Positions 1 to 12,577 of a stretch of DNA of 64,000 bases are shown one piece after another. The stretch covers positions 124,001 through 188,000 of the forward strand of contig JAPEVC010000015.1 in assembly GCA_027946555.1 (NCBI GenBank). The letters are read 5' to 3'. Position numbers and translations under genes: made by a program. How positions within the stretch are numbered: the first letter of the stretch is position 1; each line of letters begins with the position of its first letter. The notes below the pieces were generated by a model. The model saw nothing but the letters and a program-made list of their open reading frames with translations, did not search any database and was not told the DNA's origin. The stretch is from Gnomoniopsis sp. IMI 355080. Taxonomy: Eukaryota; Ascomycota; Sordariomycetes; Diaporthales; Gnomoniaceae.

Positions 1-2091
1 TCAGGGTAGTGGGAATTCGATTTTCATGGTCAGCGACCGCTCTGTCGATAAACGACTCCTGGCCTTCGAGTCAGAATCCGCTCACAGGACGACCTCATGT
101 GGGCCGGTATAGTCCAGGACATGGTGAGGCTCTTTGGCTTGTAAGACATTTGGACCTTTCACAAGGCCGATGGGACATGCTGGGCATGACGCGTGAAGGC
201 TTTGAGGGGTGGGTCGCGCCCTCGCATGGGGACACAATTGGAGCCTGTCCAGTGCCAAGGTGTGGTCCGGACTAAAAATAGACATGCTCGAAAAAGGACG
301 AAGTGATCTTATTTGCTGCCGAGCCTGGGACTGTGTGATGGAAAAGGTTGTCGGCGCTTAGAGAAGACCACCAGATTCGATCAAGTCTGCGGGCCTATTC
401 GAGTCTAACTTGCATAAGCTTAGTGGATCTACCTAGGTCTCCAGAGTACATGGGTCAGGGATTGTCAAGACCCCTGTGGCGTGAACGTTCGTGGTGGAGT
501 TCCACCCAGCCTTTCTCGACTTGATATTTGGTCTCGCTACCGTCAATCCTCACCGAGACTATGATAACGCATGCTGGAGAATGCCCACAAAGGACCAACG
601 CTCCTACTTTGCATGCAGCACACGGCTTGCTATTATCGATCAAGCTGCAAGGGCGGCACGCACCGTCTCACTCTGCTTCCTGGCAGCAGTTCGTGGAGAG
701 CCTTGACCTGCCTGCAGTACGACACCGCTGGCATATCTCTGCATGTCCAGAACCAGACAAGAAACGAAACAAACCCAGGTTGTCGAGTGCTGGCCTTGGC
801 TAGCTTCCACGCCTGTTCGTCCAAGATGATTACGGGTGACCCGTCTCGGTTGTTACCGGTTCGTTACATGCTGTTGGTGTACACGCGAGAGACCAACTTG
901 CTTACTTGCCAAGAAATATAGCCACGGAACGAACCAAACCCGCTGCAAGAATGCAATGTTTAGGCTCTCTGACTGTCCAACTGGACATGGTCCAGAATTA
1001 CTTTAGCATTCCGAATGACACTGAGCAAGTAAAGTAAGTGCTCATGGGTCTTTCCCCTCTTGTCTTGACCTGGATTATTGCTCTGCCCCCTGGCTGCCTG
1101 GTTGCATTCCTTTTGGTGGGGCCGAGCGCTCAGGCCTTCCGGTGGGTAAGGGTCCTTCGCTCAACATGTGCGCTTGCAACCATATCATGCATCTACGACT
1201 ATGTATAGGGACGTCTTGTTCTAAGAAATAATTACCTCCACCACCGTGTAGCTCTCGGAAACCGCCTGTTCCGTGCAGAATATGCTTGGTTCGAGTGGAT
1301 CATGATACTGCAAAGTTGGGCTGCAGATGCCCAGGTGTGAAACCCACCAACTATTCATAGAAAGCAGTTAAAAATTAAAATCTCCATATTAGCCGACTCA
1401 GTCCATGTCCCATGCCTAGTCGCAATGCGGTCTAATTCTCAAAATAGACAGTTCATCCCGGATCTGGACCTGCGACTATCATTTGTTTTCTACGGTGCTT
1501 TGATATTATTGTAAGCCGAACGGTGACTTGAAGACGTTGTTTCAGTCGGCTTAGAGATCCCATTTAGCAATCACGCTCCAAATTAGACATTCAAATAAAA
1601 TTAGACCTATACTCAGACTAGCCAGAATATTGCACGCTGTTGCGGCGGTCGATGCTGTAGGTACTGGACCCAGCATTGCGACGACATAGGTCTAGACGGG
1701 CATTCAACCCGCTCTCATCACCTGCACTCTGGGTCCTATTCCCGGTGTGGCATCAGTTGACAGTTCGATTACATTACTTACCGAGGTATGTAGGATATAG
1801 CCATGCTATTGGTCTCTGATTTGACTGTGGGATTGTGACATTGATAGGTCACCTAGCTTACAAAATTTCAACAATCAGGCGATAATATAAAATGGAATAC
1901 AAGGTGTAATAGAATAATATTTACAAGATTCAATAATTATGCTGAAGTCTTCGATAAGCATGACCTGACATTCAATCCATCTTTTTCCTTGTGCTCAACC
2001 CCATTCGAAAGACCTCTTGTCTTCTCAAGACTGTAACGTAGACAGTGAGATCTGAAGAATTGGGTAGCGGGTACCGTGACAAGCAAGCAAC
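1..2091. other. Intergenic, no supported gene
   Basis: Several short overlapping frames lie at 450-920, but none has a recognisable domain, a convincing splice structure or conserved-looking composition. 1850-1960 is AT-rich and lies downstream of the peroxidase stop, so it may contain that gene's 3' end signals. An 8-bp palindrome ACCTAGGT at 431-438 belongs to a motif that recurs in this window. Confidence 0.6.
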
Positions 2092-3538
2092 CTAACAAGC
2101 TGGCAGCTTACTTTGCCCAAGGCCGAAAAAGCCGAGTACTGTGCTCACTACTCCACCTAGGATACCAGTGAGAAGACTGACCAGGTTGGGAATGGAGGTG
2201 ATAAGCTTCGCGTCAAGCAGAGCCGTCGAAATCTCCGGGACGTTCTTTGTCGATGTCATCCACTGGTCGACTCGGCACTTATCCTGTGGCACGAAGGTCT
2301 TGACGGGCTGAGGCAGCACCTTTGTACAGTCGGTGAGGTTGTTGATGTTGTACACGCCCAGCAGACTGAGGCGGACGTACTCTTGGGCATAAAGCTGCGG
2401 GTTGTCAGTGGGGTCTTGGAAATAATGCATGCTACATGTTCTTCAGACTTACCCTGTTCCAAGGGACTTGGGCCGCGTTGTCCTTCGCGGCGAAGGCTGT
2501 GAACAGGCCCTTAATTCTCGAATCGGCGGCGAGTTTGAGATCACTGGCAAACTTGAACACACGCTTTGGCGAGTTCGGGTCGAGCAGTTCAGTATAGTAT
2601 GCCATGTCCCAAACTCCGGGCGTGCTGTCCTGTGGGTCGCCGGATCGGCTTGGGTCCACGAATCTCTGCTGCGAGGTGGAGTGGGCGCCAAGAAGCGCGG
2701 TGAGCCCGTTAGGCTGAATCGTCTTGTCCTGGAACAACTTGATGATCTTGTCCGCCGAATCGGTGACTGAAGGCAGCAGCCCGCTGGGGCATGCGTTACT
2801 ATTATCTTTGCGGCCAACGTACGTCTTGGTGCGAGGCCCAAGGGGGCAGACGACGGTGGCAACGTTGGCGCCCATCTGGATCATGTCTGCGGCAGAGACG
2901 CCATAGCCTTTGTACTTGTTATACCAAGTCTTGGTCAAAGCCACAATCTCTTCGAGACCCTTGTTGTCGGCACGCTTGATCTCCTCGGGTGCCAGGATGA
3001 TGGAGCCGTCGGCGCCGCCTGTGGTCCCAGTGTTTTTGGACCACCCAGCTGCATCGTGAAAGCCTAGACGCACAGCGGCACGAGCGGCGTTGGTGCATCG
3101 GCCTGAGGGGCCTTTGAACGAAGACACCATTTCGTTGGCGATATATTGCCAGATACACTGTGAAAAGATATAAGTTAGCATGATGAAACATGAGTCTCAG
3201 CATCGACTTGTGACAGCAGTGTGGTTCCATACACATGTATCTTTGGCACAGGCATCTGTGCCTAATTTGGGCACATTCTCATATGTCGTCAGACTTTCGC
3301 CATCCGCTTTGCCTAAGATGGTGGCCTTGATATCTTTGCCTACCGCCGACAGCTCACTGTCCTGGAGCGTTGCAAGGTCCCCAAGAACCTCAGTAGAACT
3401 GAGGGCCGGGTTTGCTTGACGTGCCTGGATCTGAATATCCTCGAGGATTTTTTTCATTGAACCGCCGGGGTGAGCCAGTGTGGTAATATCGACTAGCACT
3501 GCACTTAGGCAGACTTTGGTAAAGAGTGTGAGCTTCAT
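2092..3538 (-). CDS. Secreted class II haem peroxidase (ligninase-like)
   Basis: Exons, read on the minus strand: 3538-3233, 3157-2453 and 2394-2092; about 437 aa. The N-terminus is a signal peptide (MKLTLFTKVCLSAVLV). The distal haem site is in RLGFHDAAGW (Arg132, His136). The proximal His is in LLGAHSTSQQRF (about His261), followed by the Asp/Ser-rich segment that binds the distal calcium in this family. Multiple Cys fit the disulphide-rich class II fold. Such enzymes oxidise phenolics, dyes or lignin units with H2O2 outside the cell. I could not identify a Mn-binding triad or a surface Trp, so manganese, lignin or generic peroxidase cannot be distinguished. The C-terminal 35 residues are unusually hydrophobic and end in Cys. 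Both introns have GT-AG borders, and splicing restores the CIWQYIAN motif after the DTC end of exon 1. The ATG at 3538 was chosen because it opens directly on the signal peptide. Confidence 0.9.
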
Positions 3539-5403
3539 GATATGGGAAGGCGAATGATGAAAAGAAGGACAGAAAGTGTGTTGTTGAAGGAGTGTAGTCA
3601 GTCGTTGAAACAAAAAATGAAGGATGCAGGACTCACGAGATAATTACCATGTTTTTCGGGGGGGCTCCCATTGCGGTTTTATAATGAACATGAAGATCCA
3701 AGTCACCTATTCGAGCTGGTTCCTCATATGTTTTTTGCAGTTTCTAGTCTGGCATCGAGGCTCAGCCGTTCGAATATATGCCAAGAATCCTGTAAGCCGT
3801 TATCTTGGCTCTGCCGGTGTTTCCTCTCCTGCCAGGTGAATTGGTTACCGAACACTGTTCGCATGGCTTGAGCATAACTACAAAGGAACCAGGCCCGATT
3901 GAGGCTGAATGTATGTAGACCATCACTGGCCAAGATTCCCAGTATGCGCCACAAGGACACGGACGGGAGGGCCTGGGAAGCCCTCCAAGGTATGCTATAA
4001 TCGCCGGGGGAGACTAAGTCACTGGTGGCCGAGCACACGGCATCTCTTCTAATGAGTGAGGCTGCGAGTGACCGTCTCCAGAATAGGGTGCTCTTGGCAG
4101 AAGCTTTTCCTCCGTGACAGCCTAGACCAGAATAGAGAAATAAAAAGTTCCGTGCCATCAAAGTTTCTAGCGGGAGCCAAGCCCCTGTTCCTGGACTAGA
4201 ATGGCCGAAAGGCGCCAGAAGAAGTTGACGGCGTATCCCGTTCAGCCGCTTGGCAGTCCGGCCGCCGTCGGGCTCAGAAGCAACCTCCTTTCTTTGTAAT
4301 ATTTTTTGGGTGGCCAGACCTTATGGCTAAACGTCGAATGCCTGAACGCTGGTTCAATGCCTCGTGAAGGTCTCTTGGCCATGGAGCTACACATTCAGCT
4401 TCACAGGCTACATGAGTCCACTGTCTCAAACTGAAAGGGGCGGTTGCTTGGTATTTCGATCGATTATCTTCCCGTGATCCTGAGGAGCGTGTAATAGATG
4501 TAGCCGAACGAATTATCGTTTTGGGATTTTACATGTCCAACAGTTCGTGGAAAAGCTGGGAGTCACCGCACAAGTCTGCATGGGGGGGGGGGGTTGATAC
4601 GTCTTCTGCAGTCTCTCGGACTACCTCCTTTCTCGAAAATGTTGCTCACTGGCCCTCCATCTCTGAAGAATTCGAGTTTTGTACATCTCAACTTCTCTGA
4701 GGAGGCTTTCCCTTTATTTCAAATCACGAATCGTCTTTCGGTTCCCACAGCTGAGCTACCTAGGTAGACAGCAATCAACACCTTTCAAATCGAGGTCCTC
4801 AAGGACCGCGACGTACCTGCCTTTGCATCGAAAGATCTCGAACAAAATACACATCTGTCTCCCTTCTAGTATTAGCTGAACGGCGTTGAAAGACGCGTGT
4901 TGGCTGCCTATTGTAGTGGTTGGCAGTGCGATAGAGACCCAGGTGAACAGGAGCAATTGACCGTTTGGCGGTCTACACCAGAGATCGTTGTCGGAAGGCG
5001 TCACCGGCGCAATCCTGAACGCTGATATGGCCTTTTGCCAGAGCCTTCCGTTTCACTTTTGTTTTCTCCTCAACAAACAACAAACCCTCAATCTTTCGAA
5101 CTGATGGCTCTCATCCTGAGTCCTTGGTGTCAGCCCACCAGTATATATTTACAATGCCACTACCCGGAAAGCAGGCTTCAGTTTCTTTCTCTTTCATTCA
5201 AGCTACGGCCGGCCTTCGGCCTAGCGTCTCTCACTACACATCCAATGTAAAGTGGAGGAATCGTTGATACGCAGATCAACCATTGGTGGCGCCAAAAAAT
5301 TTCCGGAATGTTATATAATTAGGTATGTTTCTTGGACCGCCCAGCTCATCTGGCAACTTTGCGGTTGTATCACGGTACTGATTGTATTCATCTCTACTTC
5401 TAG
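3539..5403. other. Intergenic: peroxidase upstream region and unassigned DNA
   Basis: No gene is supported. It includes the peroxidase promoter, a run of 12 G at 4582-4593 and a perfect 12-bp palindrome CTACCTAGGTAG at 4756-4767. A 145-codon minus-strand frame at 3724-4161 has no recognisable features. Confidence 0.5.
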
Positions 5404-5881
5404 ATGTCTACAAATGGCTTCGAGGCGCTGCGTTTCAACGAGATGTACAGTTGGCTTGGGCCGTCAAGTAAAGCTTTCACGGATCCTGTAAGACTTCCCA
5501 GCTGTGCAAGAACGACGTTCGCTACGCGATACTCGGCCTGGATGATGTTTTCTCTTCAATGCAGCATCAAGGTCTTGCAGGCCGTCGAAAATGATAACCC
5601 AGGACGAGGTCATCTAATTGTTATGTGGCGTCTCGGCCACCAAATACAAGTTAGGAACAGAGTTAAAGGTGCATTTGCTGCCTTCCACCGGAGGACGCTC
5701 ACGTTCTGACATTGTCGGTATCATCAATGTGGATGCTGTGCTGCAACCAGAGGCAATGAAAAACGACGATGACGAGCAAGACGAGAGTCTGGATCGGCTT
5801 AATGCCAGCCTGACCGGACCTGGCCCTGATGCTCGTCCAGGGAAGCGCTCATTTGCCACTGCATTTCCAAGTGAGGACTGA
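5404..5881 (+). pseudogene. Possible decayed gene fragment, unrecognised
   Basis: An ATG frame starts at 5404 (MSTNGFEALRFNEMYSWLG). Protein-like text then continues in a different frame from about 5502 (CKNDVRYAILGLDDVF). A third stretch at about 5640-5881 reads as a soluble acidic protein (VGIINVDAVLQPEAMKNDDD) ending at a stop at 5881. GT/AG pairs can be found, but the segment that would need removing near 5488-5501 is only 14 nt, too short for an intron. I therefore read this as a frameshifted relic or a gene whose exon structure I cannot solve. No family is recognised. Confidence 0.25.
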
Positions 5882-6577
5882 TCAGAAGGCCACTGACACT
5901 AGCCGTCGATTCATTTACATACTAAGCTCGGATGACAGACTGCTTAGTTGTAGTTGCGGACGTTGAGCCATTCATAGACTGTCAACTCTGGGGGGGCGGA
6001 ACCTTGGGACATGTCACGACTAGAACCTCTTGCTTCTCAGATGTGTGTATGCAATACAGACTTGAGCTACTTAGGCTCAATGACGACAACTCACTCTATA
6101 TTTCAACGCATAGCGTTCGTTAGATCCTTTCATATTACTAGAGATTGTATATCCTCTCTCTTCATTTGGCTCAGGGCGGTGTCAAGTAGGCAACTTGGCC
6201 CGTACGTGCTCTCCCCCCCCACCAAACAGCACCACTTTTCCTTTTTCTAACCATCAGCATCTTCTCTTCCAACTCATCAGCAAACTTCTGATAAAGCACG
6301 CGTCCTGCGGGACGTTTCTTTGCCAACCACCCCTTCCCTCCCATCAACGAGCACGCGTCTTGCGGGATGTCTCTTCCTGATCATCACAAAAAGTAAGCTT
6401 GATCACATTCAATTTTCGTTGTTACCAGACCTATCTTTGATGCTTTGTTGAGAGGCACAGCGATTCAAAGCGGTCTGATTGCGTTCGCGGCTGTACCTAA
6501 TTTGGATCTTATTTCCCAACCCACAGCTTATTTTCACCTTATCAGCCCAGTTTGTCAAACACTAATACATCCTCTAG
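5882..6577. other. Intergenic, no supported gene
   Basis: I see only short frames without recognisable domains. Two near-copies of a short phrase (gcacgcgtc followed by ctgcgggac or ttgcgggat) occur around 6296 and 6350; they could be a small local duplication. Confidence 0.4.
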
Positions 6578-8008
6578 GTGCATTATGAGACCATGGACGA
6601 GCACGTGCCGCAGTCAGTTGCGGCGATGGAGCTGGTGTCCTTGCCTCACCCTCAAGTCGAGATGCCGCGAACTGCAGCCATCACGCGAGCATTCCGCCCC
6701 TGCTTTCCTTTTTCTTTTGTATGCAGTACTGACCATATGTTCAGGGACGCTGCAAATTCACTCCTAACTGGTAATCGGCGCGATTTGACCACCGACGACT
6801 TCCCGAACGGCCCCCTTAGGCTGGCGCTGACCAATGGCCAAGAGGCCAAAGCCTCCACAAAGCGGAAGCTCGTCTGGGGGTGCGAGCTGGTGTCGGAGTC
6901 TCCACGCCACCCAGGTAGTGGCTGTTTCCGCAGCGAATCAGCAGTACCGCATGCTGCCAGGTATGATGGCACTGGCAAAGTACGGTTTCTACCAACACGA
7001 TGGTGTAGTTGATGTATTCGACCCTGGTAAAGATACTACCATCGCGCGCAGCCTAGAGCATTCGTCTCAACGATATGGTCGAGGCATCACCGTGCCACCA
7101 GCCAACGAACACTGGCCTGTGTTCCTCTATATCACCAATACCAACTGTGTCAAGGCCGCAAAAACAGCAAATCGTCAGAGAACCGTGGTATGTGGAACTT
7201 ATTCGTCCCAGTCCTTGGGCACCATGTTCTGTCGGCCGTGCCCGGTCACCAGACAGTAATGGAAGGTGCCTTCCGTGAGAGTGACAACAATCCGATAATT
7301 ATATCAGTTCAAGCGTGGTGCCAGCTCGTAGCTACCCAGATCGCCATAATTGTCTCAAACAGGACAACGTTGGACTTCGTCAAGGCCGATCTTCAAGCGC
7401 GAGGAACCCATATCCAGATCGGTATGGGGTAAGACTTCGGTGACGACGAGGAGGACTCGAGCGAGAGCGACGATACTGGTGGAGATTCATCTTGCGCCAC
7501 TAAGTAACCGGGCTCTTTCCATCCTGACGCCGGTGACAGTCAGTCTCAAGACGGTGAGTATGCTCCTGTTGTGTGACGGGAACAGTCGGCGATGGTTTGG
7601 CAACAATTGGTTCGTGTAAGAAGTCATGCTGCTTTGGAGACCGGTGCATCAATCACTGAACAGAAGTTTACCATGTCTGACCTAAAGGCGATGCCATCCG
7701 CTGGTTCGAGGATCGAGCCCATTATCGTATGGTTGAGCGTGCACACATTCATCTTCGATTCACATATACAGAATCGCGAGATCTCCCGATATAATCAAGT
7801 CTGCGAACAGCTACAACGACATTTTGTCGCTCGGCTCCAAACAAAGCGGGAGCAAGACGACAAAGTGCGCTTCTTCAGGAAGTGGTATGGTTGTGATAGT
7901 GACGAGGGGCTATTCCTGGCGTTTGACCTGAGACCGCGCATTATAAGTAGTACCTATCTAAAAGTCACTTCTCTCAATTCTGTACAAAAGTTATTCCGCA
8001 GATACTGA
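6578..8008 (+). pseudogene. Possible frame-disrupted gene, unrecognised
   Basis: Protein-like stretches follow each other in changing frames. From 6578 a frame reads DEHVPQSVAAMELVSLPHPQ and runs to about 6900. From about 6915 a second frame runs on (NQQYRMLPGMMALAKYGFY) to about 7180. From about 7230 to 7432 a third (VMEGAFRESDNNP) ends at a TAA, after which the same frame continues with an acidic Ser/Asp/Glu segment to a stop near 7507. A further 138-codon frame lies at 7592-8008. Shifts occur without plausible introns between them, which suggests decay or a mobile-element relic. Real introns may account for some of the shifts. I recognise no family. Confidence 0.25.
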
Positions 8009-9238
8009 GAAATGACAATAAGGGCACTCAGCAGGCTGTAAAAGATGGAAGCACCGCCCCAACGGCACGGCAACTTCACTCCCATCCGCGACGGCTACTC
8101 CAGTCTCACATCTCAGCACCAACTGCCATGTCCCTGTCGACATCGCGGCGATCAGCTTTTGGGGTCTTGCGTGTGGCTACATAAGTAGACCCACAAGTGC
8201 ATGAGCAGAGTTGGTCAGGCCATATGTTGAATATTTATTGAGTTGCGGCTGTTGGTCATGCAGCATGTCTCATTGTGCTACACCTGGGCCGGTTGCGATA
8301 AATGGTGAGCATTCCAACCTTATGCTGTCATAGAATGAAGTCTTGACCAGCTGTAAATTTGAGAAGGAAGTTTGCACTTGTCCAAGTGCGAACAAAAGAC
8401 AGACTATTCTTGCCCATCTGGGTTTCTTTGATATCTGCAAATGTGTTCTGATTTGTGGCCAGCAATATTAGTACATGCGGGTGTAGGGCCGAGGAATGGA
8501 CAGGGGGTGGGGAAATTGTGATTTTTTATTTTTGACCCGCTCTTCGGATAAAATCTCTGACAGCAAAACTTCAAGCCTCTTCAAACTTTACAAAAACATC
8601 AACAGACCAACACTTAAAGACACAGTTTGTGTTGTTGATAGTCTCAAGATGACCCAACACTCTGGAGCAAGGCTGCAAGGTCATGCAAGAGATTGCCTTG
8701 TCAAAGTCAAGCATGCCCGCTGAGGGTTGGCTGACAGGAGGGGAGTGGGGCAGGGATTGGTGGTTTGCAACATGGAAGGTTCTCGCAACGCGGTTGCCTT
8801 TGCTGTTCCCAAACTTCAAATTGACCTCTCACACTGCCATACTATCACTTCTGACACCACACCCCCGACGACACCTCAACACCAGGACGTTGCAACACCA
8901 GGTATGTTCAACCCATTTCTTGTCTCGCAATCCTCCAGAGTCGTTCTGTATTTGATGAAGCATATGCTGGCACCAATCCTAAGGAATGACTTGTACTCCC
9001 TCCTTATGACGATTAAGCTTCTCTTACGAGATTTCTGAACACACAAACACATCTGCTGGTTGCGATTGACCTGTGTTATCTTGCTGCTCCAGGCGCACTT
9101 ACTGACTGTCTTCATTGGACTACAGGCCCTACTCGAAGACGCCCCCCCACCTTGCGATCTGCGAAAGCCCGGACACTGTCAACAGAAGCTACCCCGCCAA
9201 CCTGCTAATCACCCAACCAATATTTCCCACAACACAAA
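8009..9238. other. Intergenic and AHA1 leader region
   Basis: No supported coding region. The 3' part (about 8500-9238) is the likely AHA1 promoter and 5' leader, including a predicted leader intron annotated separately. Confidence 0.5.
8902..9125 (+). other. Predicted 5'-UTR intron of AHA1
   Basis: A GTATGT donor follows CACCAG at 8902. A branch-like TACTGAC lies about 30 nt before a TACAG acceptor ending at 9125. The ATG is at 9239, so the 224-nt intron would lie wholly in the leader. This rests on splice signals only. Confidence 0.45.
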
Positions 9239-10351
9239 ATGGTCCTGCACAACCCAAACAACTGGCACTGGGTGAACAAGGATGTCTCTGCCTGGGCAAG
9301 ACAATGGTTTGACGAGAACCTGACAAAGATCGAGGCTCGCGACGGCGAGACCAACGCCAAGATCAGCAAGGTCGTCAGCTCTGACGGTGACGTCGACGTC
9401 TCCCAGCGCAAGGGCAAAGTCATCACCATCTTCGACGTTAAGCTCGTGCTCGAGTACTCGGGCTCCACCCCTGATGCGGACGATGTCTCGGGTACCATTA
9501 CTGTCCCCGAGCTGGCACACGACACAGAAGAGGACGAGTTCGTGGTATGTCTCCTGTCGCCTGCATACTGCCCTTGCCATTCGGTGCCAGATTGGTGCTA
9601 AGATGCCTCGCAACTATACAGTTCGACATCGACATCTACTCCGAGTCAAAAGAGAAACAGCCCGTCAAGGACCTTGTGCGCGCAAAGCTTGTCCCCCAGC
9701 TGCGCCAGGAGTTCCGCAAGCTCGCCCCCGCCTTGATCGCTGAGCACGGCAAGGACATCCAGCACGCCCCTGGCTCCAACCCTTCCAGCGGGTTTTCCAC
9801 TCCAAAATACGTTGCCAACAAGTCCGAGTCCTCCAAGCCATCCACAACCACCACTACACAGACCACAACAGGCGCCAAGAAGGTCAACACGACCACCGTG
9901 ACCGACAGCGAGGAATTCCGCACCACCGCTGAGGAGCTCTACAAGACATTCACGGACCCACAGCGGCTAGCCGCTTTCACGCGCGCCCCGCCCAAAGTTT
10001 TTGAGGGTGCACACGCTGGCGGCAAGTTTGAGCTGTTTGGCGGAAATGTTGTGGGCGAGTATAAGGAACTGGACGAGTTCAAAAAAATCGTTCAGAGCTG
10101 GCGCTTGCAGCAGTGGCCTGCTGGTCATTACAGCACACTGGAAATCGAGTTCGACCAGAACGATGTCGACAGTGTGACGGTCATGCGTGTCAACTGGACA
10201 GGTGTGCCTGTGGGTCAGGAGGAGGTCACAAAGGAGAATTGGCAGACATACTATGTGCACAGCATCAAGAGAACCTTTGGGTAAGTCGAGATCATGGAAG
10301 ACAATATGGTCAGTCTGCTAACCGTATCACAGCTTTGGCACCGTCCTCTGA
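9239..10351 (+). CDS. AHA1: Activator of Hsp90 ATPase (Aha1)
   Basis: Exons 9239-9544, 9622-10280 and 10333-10351; about 327 aa. Aha1 binds the Hsp90 middle domain in the cytosol and stimulates ATP hydrolysis. The N-terminus (VLHNPNNWHWVNKDVSAWA) carries the NNWHW-type motif of this family, within the N-terminal Aha1 domain (about 1-160). A Thr/Ser-rich linker (about 175-205) leads into the START-like Aha1 C-terminal domain (about 210-325, SEEFRTTAEELYKTF). The last intron splits a Gly codon, and splicing gives the family-typical ending IKRTFGFGTVL. Introns of 77 and 52 nt have GTATGT and GTAAGT donors. A predicted leader intron lies upstream. Confidence 0.96.
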
Positions 10352-10895
10352 TCTCTTGAATCAAACCGTCGCATCTGGATCAGGTCCAGCTACTTGACAT
10401 TCTCTAACCCATTGTTCGTTGGCGAGATGGAAGAGTAGATAAAATCTATCGATTCAATAGAGTAAAGCAAAAGGCGCCTTGATACCCATCCATAGATCAA
10501 ATCATGCAAATCCACGTGCCGTGCTGTTGTGTTAAGCTGCCATGCCCTTTACGGCGAACATGATATGACCACTGTAATTCATTGTCTCGACGCAAAATCC
10601 CAATTCTTCAAAGCAATGATCGTTTCCAATTCATGTCAAGACCACTGGCCCCCCATAATTAAGACTGAGATAATCTGGAGAGGTTGCTTGTAGGCGAGGT
10701 CTTGCCGGACTCCACACCTCATCCCGAGCGGGCGTTCGGCTCCGGTTCCGGCTTACTTGCGCGCACCACACCCTCCTCCGTCAGCGAATATCTCTCTCTC
10801 GTTCTTGCCGGCGAACAAGTTGCAATCACGTATAATCATATGGTTATACCGCTGAGACTTTCTCAAGAAGTCTTTGATTATCAGCATTCGCCAAG
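10352..10895. other. Intergenic between AHA1 and nitrilase gene
   Basis: No coding signal. Holds the AHA1 3' end and the promoter of the downstream carbon-nitrogen hydrolase. Confidence 0.6.
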
Positions 10896-12250
10896 ATGGC
10901 GCCAAAATATAAGTTCGCGCTCATTCAGATGCAACCAAAGGTCAGTTAGCGTCCTTTTGTCCTCGTTCTGAGATGAGATGCGCCATGAGCAACAAGAGGC
11001 TCTAGAGGGGACAGAGTGATCCATCGCGCTATGGAAATGGTTTTCATGGACTACCACGAGTCCTCACTGCCAACTATGGCATGTCACTATGCCGTTCACG
11101 TGCAGTGACCTCACTTTTATCCTCACTCTCAGCAAGACGACAACACCATGCATCCTTCTCACCACGGCTGACATCCTTCCCCCCTCTTCCTTTCCTTTAG
11201 CCCGTCGACCCAGCCGCAAACTTCGCACAAGCAGAAACCTCCATCCGCAAAGCCGCCGCCGCCGGCTGCCACCTAGCCATCCTCCCAGAATACCATCTCA
11301 CGTCCTGGGTGCCCCAACACCCGGATTTTGTCCTGTCTTGTGCCGAGTCCGAGAAGTATCTGCCCCGCTATCAGGCCCTCGCGCGCGAACTCAACATCTC
11401 CATCGTTCCGGGTACGATTTGCGAGAGCCATCCGGAAACGGAGCACGCGCCTGAGCCGGAGGATGAGCGTGTGCGTGAGATCTTGCATGGCAAGGAGTTG
11501 CGCAACATGGCGCATGTAAGTATATATGTGTTCCACCCCCCCCGGTGGAACTCTTCGCAGGCCGCCCTTAGCCCTATGTCGTTCAACAAGTTCACCTGCC
11601 TGCCTGCTTGCGCTGAGCCTTGCACAATGCGCTAATATATATTTCTCGTCTTCAAGTTCATCGCTGCCGGCACGGGCGACCTAGCAGGCAGCTACCAAAA
11701 GAAAAATCTCTGGCATCCCGAGCGACCTCACCTCTCGCCAGGCCGCCACGAGCCCCATACAGCCTTCGACACGCCCCTCCGCAACGCAGATGGCTCGCCC
11801 GTACGCGCGGGTCTGCTCGTGTGCTGGGATCTGGCCTTTCCCGAGGCGTTCCGTGCGCTGATCGCGGACGGGGCGCAGCTGATCTTGATCCCGTCCTTTT
11901 GGGTGATCACCGACATGGACGAGGTGGGGCTGGCGCTGAACCCGGAATCGGAAAAGGTGTTTCTCGACGCGTCCGTGGTGTCCCGGGCGTTTGAGAATAC
12001 GGCGTGCGTGGCGCTTTGTAACAAGGGCGGGTGTAGTCAGGTTGCGATGCCGATCCAGGGCAAATTGAAGGTGTTGGAGGAGGAGGGGAGCCGAGAGCTG
12101 GGGTTAGACGAGGATGGAGTCAGTTACGTGGAGGTTGATCTGGATGTCTTGAGGATTGCGGAGGAGAATTATAAGGTGAGGGATGACATGAAGGGAAAGG
12201 GGTGGCATTATGGGTATGAGCTGGTCAAGGACGTGGAGGATGGGAAGTGA
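10896..12250 (+). CDS. Carbon-nitrogen hydrolase (nitrilase superfamily)
   Basis: Exons 10896-10940, 11201-11515 and 11657-12250; about 317 aa. Exon 1 is only 15 codons (ending FALIQMQPK), which is the usual first strand of this fold. The Glu-Lys-Cys catalytic triad is visible: Glu in LAILPEYHLTSW, Lys in SYQKKNLWHP, and Cys in GLLVCWDLAFPEAFR. The predicted reaction is hydrolysis of a C-N bond (amide, omega-amide or nitrile) with a cysteine thioester intermediate. The CWD motif favours an amidase-type branch over a true nitrilase. No signal peptide is evident, so it is probably cytosolic. It is convergent with RAP1. The substrate cannot be told from the sequence. Confidence 0.92.
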
Positions 12251-12577
12251 CGAGAACCAATCAATTCAATCATTATTGTAACTCATGCTGGATTCGGATA
12301 CCCAATTTCCAGCCAAGTCTGACGGTGGCACGGAAAGAAGGTTTTGGAGGGGGGAGGCTGCTTCGTGACCGACACTTGGGCGTCTCAAAACAATCAATTA
12401 ATCTAGAGCTGGTTGTTCCACAGCTAGGTATCTCGCGATTCGAAAGCAACCAGAAAAGCACACCGTTGATGCATCGGTCTGCCTGAGGGAAAGAGTCGTA
12501 GCTAAGACCAATTCCTCCACCAAAAAAACCCTCGCTCGTCCCCAATAAAGCTACATATAATGTGGCTGAATAGTCAC
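12251..12577. other. Short convergent spacer
   Basis: The 327-bp region between two stop codons (nitrilase plus, RAP1 minus). It should hold both 3' ends. I see no other feature. Confidence 0.7.

Noticed and set aside
3724..4161. 145-codon minus-strand frame
   Set aside because: No recognisable motif, no supporting splice structure, and codon pattern not clearly coding.
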